Positions 59,325-64,000 of a DNA stretch of 64,000 bases are shown in pieces (position 1 is the first letter of the stretch; every line of letters starts with the position of its first letter). The position numbers were made by a program, and so were the translations under genes. Source of the DNA: Aldehydirespirator sp965203635 (GTDB taxonomy: Bacteria > Actinomycetota > Acidimicrobiia > Acidimicrobiales > Aldehydirespiratoraceae); assembly GCA_965203635.1 (NCBI GenBank), contig OZ241903.1, positions 806,001 through 870,000 of the forward strand, in the 5' to 3' direction. The notes beneath the pieces were generated by a model. It searched no databases and was not told where the DNA came from. It saw nothing but the letters and a program-made list of their open reading frames with translations.

Positions 59325-60443
59325 GTGACCATCCCCACCGCAATCCTGAATCCGGGCCAGGGCCGCATCGACGGCGAGCACTACCTCCCGGTCACCCCGG
59401 AGACGTGCCGGTGGGGCTGGTGGCCGAACCGGCTCACCAGGCCCGTGCTGTCGGTGGCCGACGGCGCAGTGGTCACGATCGACACCCTGTCGCACGAAGG
59501 GATCCTCGAGGACCAGGGCCGCGATCCGACCGCCTTCTTCGGAACCCGGGGCGTTGCCCCCCGCGACGTGCTGGCCGACGCGGTGGAGATGGCCCGCGAC
59601 GTGCCCCACACCTTCGGAGTCGACGGCCCCCACGTGGTGACCGGACCGATCGAGGTCCGGGGAGCCGAGCCCGGCGATCTGCTGCAGGTCGACATGCTGG
59701 CCTTCGATCTGCGAGTGCCCTACGGCGTCACCTCGAACCGCCACGGTCTCGGCGCGCTGGACGGCGAGATGCCCGACGGGACCGAACCGGCCGACACGCT
59801 CACCGCCGGCGCGCCCGGTGGCACCGTGTCGGTGTTCACCGAAGTGGAGGGCAACGCCGGCAACGGCACGGCAGTGCTCCGCTACACCGGGGGCCGCGCC
59901 GTGCGGTATCCGATCGCCCCGTTCCTGGGAATGACGGGAGTCGCGTCCGACACGGCCGAACCTGTCGCCACCCGTCCGCCGGGTCGCCATGGCGGCAACC
60001 TCGACATAAGGCACCTCGTGAGCGGCACCACCCTGTACTTGCCGGTGCAGACACCCGGCGCCGGGTTCGCGGTGGGAGATCCGCATTTCGCGCAGGGCAA
60101 CGGCGAGGTCGCGCTGACCGCTCTGGAGGGCTCCCTGCGGGCCGACCTGCGTCTGTCGCTACTGCGAGGCCCCGAGGCCCGCCGGGCTTGCGGGCTGATC
60201 GAGAACCCGCTGGGCGAGACCGCAGACCACTGGGTGCCGATCGGGCTACACGCCGACCTGAACGAGGCGATGAGGGAGGCGGTCCGCGAGGCCCTGCGAT
60301 TCTGCGAGAGCCGGCTAGGCCTGCCCCGCCACATCGCCTACGCCTATCTGAGCTGCGCGGCCGACTTCGAGGTGACTCAAGTAGTGAACGAGGTGAAGGG
60401 CGTCCACTGCATGATCCCCAAGCGGGACTTCCCCGGCGCCTGA
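59325..60443 (+). CDS. acetamidase/formamidase (FmdA/AmdA) family hydrolase
   Basis: 372 residues from GTG 59325. Typical FmdA_AmdA elements: HVVTGPIEVRGAEPGDLLQV (about 102-121), VPYGVTSNRHGLGALDGEM, HGGNLDIRHLVSGTTLYLPV, and FAVGDPHFAQGNGEVALTAL with the conserved His. Hydrolyses short amides such as formamide to acid plus ammonia. Divergent from the amidohydrolase operon, whose reactions could also release amides or ammonia. Confidence 0.92.
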   Translation: MTIPTAILNPGQGRIDGEHYLPVTPETCRWGWWPNRLTRPVLSVADGAVVTIDTLSHEGILEDQGRDPTAFFGTRGVAPRDVLADAVEMARDVPHTFGVDGPHVVTGPIEVRGAEPGDLLQVDMLAFDLRVPYGVTSNRHGLGALDGEMPDGTEPADTLTAGAPGGTVSVFTEVEGNAGNGTAVLRYTGGRAVRYPIAPFLGMTGVASDTAEPVATRPPGRHGGNLDIRHLVSGTTLYLPVQTPGAGFAVGDPHFAQGNGEVALTALEGSLRADLRLSLLRGPEARRACGLIENPLGETADHWVPIGLHADLNEAMREAVREALRFCESRLGLPRHIAYAYLSCAADFEVTQVVNEVKGVHCMIPKRDFPGA

Positions 60444-60452
60444 CGGTGCCCT

Positions 60453-62759
60453 CTACCGGTGGCTGCCCTCCACATTGAGGTTGGGCAGGACCCGGTCCAA
60501 CCAGCCCGGCAGCCACCAGTTGCGAGCGCCGAGCAGTTCCATGGTGGATGGCACGATGAGCATGCGCACCAGGCTGGCGTCGGCCGCCACCGCGGCGGCG
60601 AGGCCCAGACCGAACATCTTGATGGCTCGCTGGTCCTCGAACACGAAGCTGCCGAACACGAACACCATGATCAATGCGGCCGCGGTGATCACTCTGGCCG
60701 TCAGGGCCAGGCCGTCGGCAACGGAGTTCACCGCGTCGCCGGTGCGCTCGAACTCCTCCTTCATGCGCGACAACAGGAAGACCTCGTAGTCCATCGACAG
60801 CCCGAACAGCACCGCGAACAGCATCATCGGCATGAACGGCTCGATCGGCCCCGGCTCTATCCCCACGACGCTGCCGAGCCAGCCCCACTGGAACACGGCC
60901 ACCAGCACCCCGTAGGCCGCGCCGATCGACAGCATGTTCATGATGACCGCCTTGAGCGGCACCACCAGCGAGCGGAACACGGCCATCAGCAACAGGAAGG
61001 AAGCGCCCAGTACCGCCACGAAGAACACCGCGGTGCGCGACTTCAGGAAGTCGCTCACGTCCGCCTTGACCGCCACCAGCCCGGTGATGACGGGATCGAG
61101 ATCGGTCCCTGCCGTCGCTGCGGGGATGACCGTGCTGCGCAGGTGCTTGACGAGGGCCTCGGTCTCGGCGGCCTGAGGTCCGGTGGTGGGTCGCACCTCG
61201 ATGGCGGCAGCCGTGGGTGCTATCGGGCTGTTGGGGATCGGCGGGCTGACGAAGCTGACGCCGTCGGTGGCCGCCATGGCCTGCACCAAGCGGGTCAGTT
61301 CGGCCGTCTGGGAGGGTCCCGACACTTCGGCTACCACCACCAGCGGACCGTTGGCGCCCGGCCCGAAGCCGTCGACGAGAAGTTCGTAGGCCTTGCGGGT
61401 GGTGGTCTCGGGGCCGTAGTTGCTCTCGTCGGCGAAGCCGAACCGCAGCACGAGCACGGGAGCGGCCAGCAGGAGCAGGAGCAGGGTGCCGCCTATCGCG
61501 AACGCCCAAGGTCGGGCTTGCACTGCCCGGCTGAGCCGGTACCAGCCGGTGGATCGCAACGGCCGCTCGCGGCGCGGCCGCAACCTTCGCCGCAGCGGGT
61601 TCCGGTCCTGTCCGAACAGTCCGGCCACCAGCACGATCACAGCAACCGGCACGGCTCCGGCCGCCAGTGGTTCGATGCCGGCGCCGAAGCCGAAGAGGGC
61701 CACGCTGAGCAGCACCGCGGTGACGATGCCTCGGACCCGTGTGATGGTGATCCGCTCGCCGAGCAGGGCGATGAGCGACGGCAGCAGCGTCACCGAGCCG
61801 ATCATGACGACCGCCACCGTGGCCGCGGCCGCCACGCCGAAACCGGTCACGAACGGGATCCCGATGAACAGCATTCCCAACAGCGACACGACGACCGTCG
61901 CTCCCGCGAATATGACGGACCGGCCCGCAGAGTCGAGGGCCACCACCAGGGCCTGCTCACGCCCGCGGCCCTCGTTCAGAGCGTCCCGGTAGCGGGTGAT
62001 GATGAACAGGGCGTAGTCAATGCCGACTCCCAGCCCGATCATCAGGCCGATGGCCGGCGCGAAGTCGGGCACCGTCATGAAGTTGCTGAAGACAATGATG
62101 GAGGCTGCGCCGATCCCGACGGTTACCAGAGCCGCAGCCACCGTGGCCCCCATGGCCATCACCGAACCCAGCACTGCGATCAGGACGAAGACGGCGAATG
62201 CGAGGCCGATCGCCTCTGACTCGGGCGGCCGCAACTCGGCGAACCAGATCCCGCCGACCTCCACTTCCAGGCCCTCGATGGAGTTCAGATCCAACTCCTC
62301 GATCAGACCCTCGACAGTCCGGCCCATGTCCTGGGCCTCGGTGCCGCTCGTTCCGGGCGGGAGACTCACATCCGCATAGGCGATCCGGTCGGCCTCGGGG
62401 CCCTCCTGCGCTATGCGCAGCGGCCCGATCAGCGGGTCATAGGGAGTGATGACGCTGGTGTCCTCAAGCGCGCTGACCCGGGCGAACAGCTCGCTCATCG
62501 CGGATCTCACGTCGGGATCGTCGACACCCTGCTCGGCCCGGAACACGATCGTCCCGGCCGGCCCGGCACCGGCGCCGGAGAAGTGACGCTGGAGAATCTC
62601 GTTCCCGTCGTGGCTCTCTGTGCCCGCAATGGCCAGATCGCCGCTGTAGGCCTCCCCGAGATTCTGCGAAGCGCCCAACGCCAGGAACAGGATGACGAGC
62701 CAGGCAACGAGGCCGCGCCACGGATGCCGGAAACACCATCGAGCAATCGACGAATACAC
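60453..62759 (-). CDS. MMPL family RND transporter
   Basis: 768 residues from GTG 62759 (VYSSIARWCFRHPWRGLVAW). The frame extends 15 codons further to a TTG at 62804, but TAGTGT (minus, 62768-62773) ends 8 nt before 62759, and MMPL proteins usually begin at the SSIARWCFRHPWR-like segment. Two MMPL repeats of about six TMs each are visible (for example FMTVPDFAPAIGLMIGLGVG with DYALFIITRYRDAL, and LFGLSMDYEVFLLSRMKEEF). Exports lipids or hydrophobic molecules by proton motive force. Downstream of an MFS gene. Confidence 0.92.
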   Translation of the reverse strand: MYSSIARWCFRHPWRGLVAWLVILFLALGASQNLGEAYSGDLAIAGTESHDGNEILQRHFSGAGAGPAGTIVFRAEQGVDDPDVRSAMSELFARVSALEDTSVITPYDPLIGPLRIAQEGPEADRIAYADVSLPPGTSGTEAQDMGRTVEGLIEELDLNSIEGLEVEVGGIWFAELRPPESEAIGLAFAVFVLIAVLGSVMAMGATVAAALVTVGIGAASIIVFSNFMTVPDFAPAIGLMIGLGVGIDYALFIITRYRDALNEGRGREQALVVALDSAGRSVIFAGATVVVSLLGMLFIGIPFVTGFGVAAAATVAVVMIGSVTLLPSLIALLGERITITRVRGIVTAVLLSVALFGFGAGIEPLAAGAVPVAVIVLVAGLFGQDRNPLRRRLRPRRERPLRSTGWYRLSRAVQARPWAFAIGGTLLLLLLAAPVLVLRFGFADESNYGPETTTRKAYELLVDGFGPGANGPLVVVAEVSGPSQTAELTRLVQAMAATDGVSFVSPPIPNSPIAPTAAAIEVRPTTGPQAAETEALVKHLRSTVIPAATAGTDLDPVITGLVAVKADVSDFLKSRTAVFFVAVLGASFLLLMAVFRSLVVPLKAVIMNMLSIGAAYGVLVAVFQWGWLGSVVGIEPGPIEPFMPMMLFAVLFGLSMDYEVFLLSRMKEEFERTGDAVNSVADGLALTARVITAAALIMVFVFGSFVFEDQRAIKMFGLGLAAAVAADASLVRMLIVPSTMELLGARNWWLPGWLDRVLPNLNVEGSHR

Positions 62760-62814
62760 CGCGGCGAACACTACCCCAACCCGGGCGCGAGCAACTTTGA
62801 GCAACGCGCCTGGA

Positions 62815-64000
62815 TCAGTCGGGCTGTGGTTGGGGCGCGTCGGGGCCCGAGACCGGCACCGTGCCCCTGATGCGCAGCCAGCCCGCCACGACCAGCGACA
62901 GCACCGTCAAGCCGACGGCAGCCCAAGTCGGCCCCGACCCGAAGCTCTCGTACATCCAGGCGGCGGGGAGCGCGGCGATGGCGGCCCCCGCCACCTCGGC
63001 CGCGCCCATCAGCCCCAGAGCGGCCGCCTGGCGGTGCTCGGGTACGGCCCGGGCCACCACCGCGTGAGCGGCGGTGAACCCGTAGCCGTCCGCGAAGCCC
63101 ACCAGCGTCATCACCCCCGCTATCGGGATCACGCCACCGATGACACCGAAGGTCATCGTGCTCACGCTCACCGCAACGAGCCCGGCCATCGTCACCCGCA
63201 CCGGTCCCACCCGATCTGCCAGCCGCCCCGCCCGGGTGCCTACCAGCATGATCGGCAGCGCCACCATGGTGAAGGTGAGGCCGGTCAGAGCGGCGCCGGC
63301 GCCCCGGTCGGCGAACATCACCGGCAGCACGGACTCCCAGGCGCCGATCATCATGAAGTAGCCGCCGACGATGATCAGCGCTCCCTGCAGGCGCCGTCCC
63401 CGCAACAGATCGAACGATGTCGCCCGTCCCGAACTGTCCAGAAGGCCGCGGTCGGGAGGCAGTCGCATGGCCACCGGCAGGAACAGCAGCATGGCCGCCG
63501 CGAACACGATGAAGGGCAGGCGGATCCCTCCCAGCCACACCAGAAGGGCGGTCATGGAGGGACCGAAGATGAACCCCGTGGTCTCGGCCACCACCATGCG
63601 GCCGAGGTTCTCCCCGGCCCGAACCGGGTCGTGGACCGAGGCGGCCCTGCGCACACCGGGCAGGATGAGTCCTCCTGCGAACCCCAACGCAGCCCTGCTG
63701 AGTATCCACAGCTCCAGGTCGACGGCGAAGACCATCATCAGCATGGCGACTGCGCTGAGCGCGATGCCGAGGGTCGCCATCACCCGGGAATGGCCCACGT
63801 CGGCCAGCCGGGCCAGGGTCACCTGGGACACGAAGGCGGCCACGAAGCCGCTGGCCACCATTAGGCCGATTCCGGACCCGCTGAAACCCAACTCGTCGCG
63901 CAACTCGCCCAGCACGGTGACGATCCCGCCGATGCCGCCGGCAGTCACGCCCATCAGCAACTGGAAGGGCAGCAGGTCGCGGTCAGCACGCCGAGCGGGG
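62815..64000 (-). CDS. MFS transporter (5' end outside window)
   Basis: 395 residues are visible. The frame stays open to the right edge, and the residues there (ARRADRDLLPFQLLMGVTAG) fit the first cytoplasmic stretch and TM of an MFS protein, so the true start lies beyond 64000. About 12 TM segments in two halves; the motif-A-like loop LARLADVGHSRVMATLG is in the first half and GRLADRVGPVRVTMAG in the second. Drug/metabolite efflux or uptake. Ends 55 nt before the MMPL gene, likely same operon. Confidence 0.9.
   Translation of the reverse strand, partial: PARRADRDLLPFQLLMGVTAGGIGGIVTVLGELRDELGFSGSGIGLMVASGFVAAFVSQVTLARLADVGHSRVMATLGIALSAVAMLMMVFAVDLELWILSRAALGFAGGLILPGVRRAASVHDPVRAGENLGRMVVAETTGFIFGPSMTALLVWLGGIRLPFIVFAAAMLLFLPVAMRLPPDRGLLDSSGRATSFDLLRGRRLQGALIIVGGYFMMIGAWESVLPVMFADRGAGAALTGLTFTMVALPIMLVGTRAGRLADRVGPVRVTMAGLVAVSVSTMTFGVIGGVIPIAGVMTLVGFADGYGFTAAHAVVARAVPEHRQAAALGLMGAAEVAGAAIAALPAAWMYESFGSGPTWAAVGLTVLSLVVAGWLRIRGTVPVSGPDAPQPQPD

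Overview
High-GC bacterial chromosome segment, read from gene content as an uncultured or marine actinobacterium of the Acidimicrobiia type. This placement is inferred from the abundance of CaiB/BaiF CoA-transferases, FadE-type acyl-CoA dehydrogenases, luciferase-like (LLM) flavoenzymes, VOC proteins, GTG starts and leaderless promoters; no rRNA or marker phylogeny is available here. I see no tRNA or rRNA gene, CRISPR array, insertion sequence or prophage. Coding density is very high and no gene-free stretch exceeds about 220 bp.

Layout. 1-4.9 kb: truncated cytochrome P450, CoA-transferase and amidohydrolase (minus) facing an acyl-CoA synthetase (plus) across an operator-bearing promoter. 4.9-8.3 kb: MacB/FtsX-type ABC exporter pair. 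8.4-13.0 kb: acyl-CoA dehydrogenase diverging from a SnoaL-like/ligase/alcohol dehydrogenase/VOC operon. 13.1-20.3 kb: prepilin-peptidase-like protein and a beta-oxidation set (two divergent acyl-CoA dehydrogenases, enoyl-CoA hydratase, CoA-transferase, thiolase, MaoC-like dehydratase). 20.4-22.5 kb: tandem M24 peptidases, one apparently a pseudoenzyme. 22.7-32.3 kb: two SulP anion transporters bracketing a TauD-like dioxygenase and a biotin locus (bioA, then LLM, nitroreductase, bioF, bioD). 32.4-41 kb: desaturase with divergent XRE regulator, enoyl-CoA hydratase, two VOC genes, NTF2-like protein, M1 peptidase lipoprotein, methyltransferase, LLM, SDR. 41-49.2 kb: DEAD-box helicase, aminotransferase-LLM-VOC operon, YeiH-type exporter, amidohydrolase, methyltransferase. 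49.3-51.3 kb: small stress/toxin island (Fic plus VapBC). 51.4-64 kb: M20 carbamoylase-like hydrolase, quinone-oxidoreductase-like MDR, three VOC genes, FGGY kinase-alcohol dehydrogenase-amidohydrolase operon, formamidase-like enzyme, MMPL and MFS exporters.

Taken together the window is a catabolic accessory region: CoA activation, alpha/beta desaturation, hydration, thiolysis, and several hydrolases and flavoenzymes for complex carbon compounds, with biotin synthesis and exporters between them. The most notable non-gene signals are a recurring TANNNT hexamer 5-9 nt before about 17 start codons (leaderless transcription), a 91-bp sequence present twice without a mismatch, a second dispersed repeat that has entered a coding sequence, and a divergent promoter whose two sides are mirror copies. 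No single wholly new system can be claimed from sequence alone.
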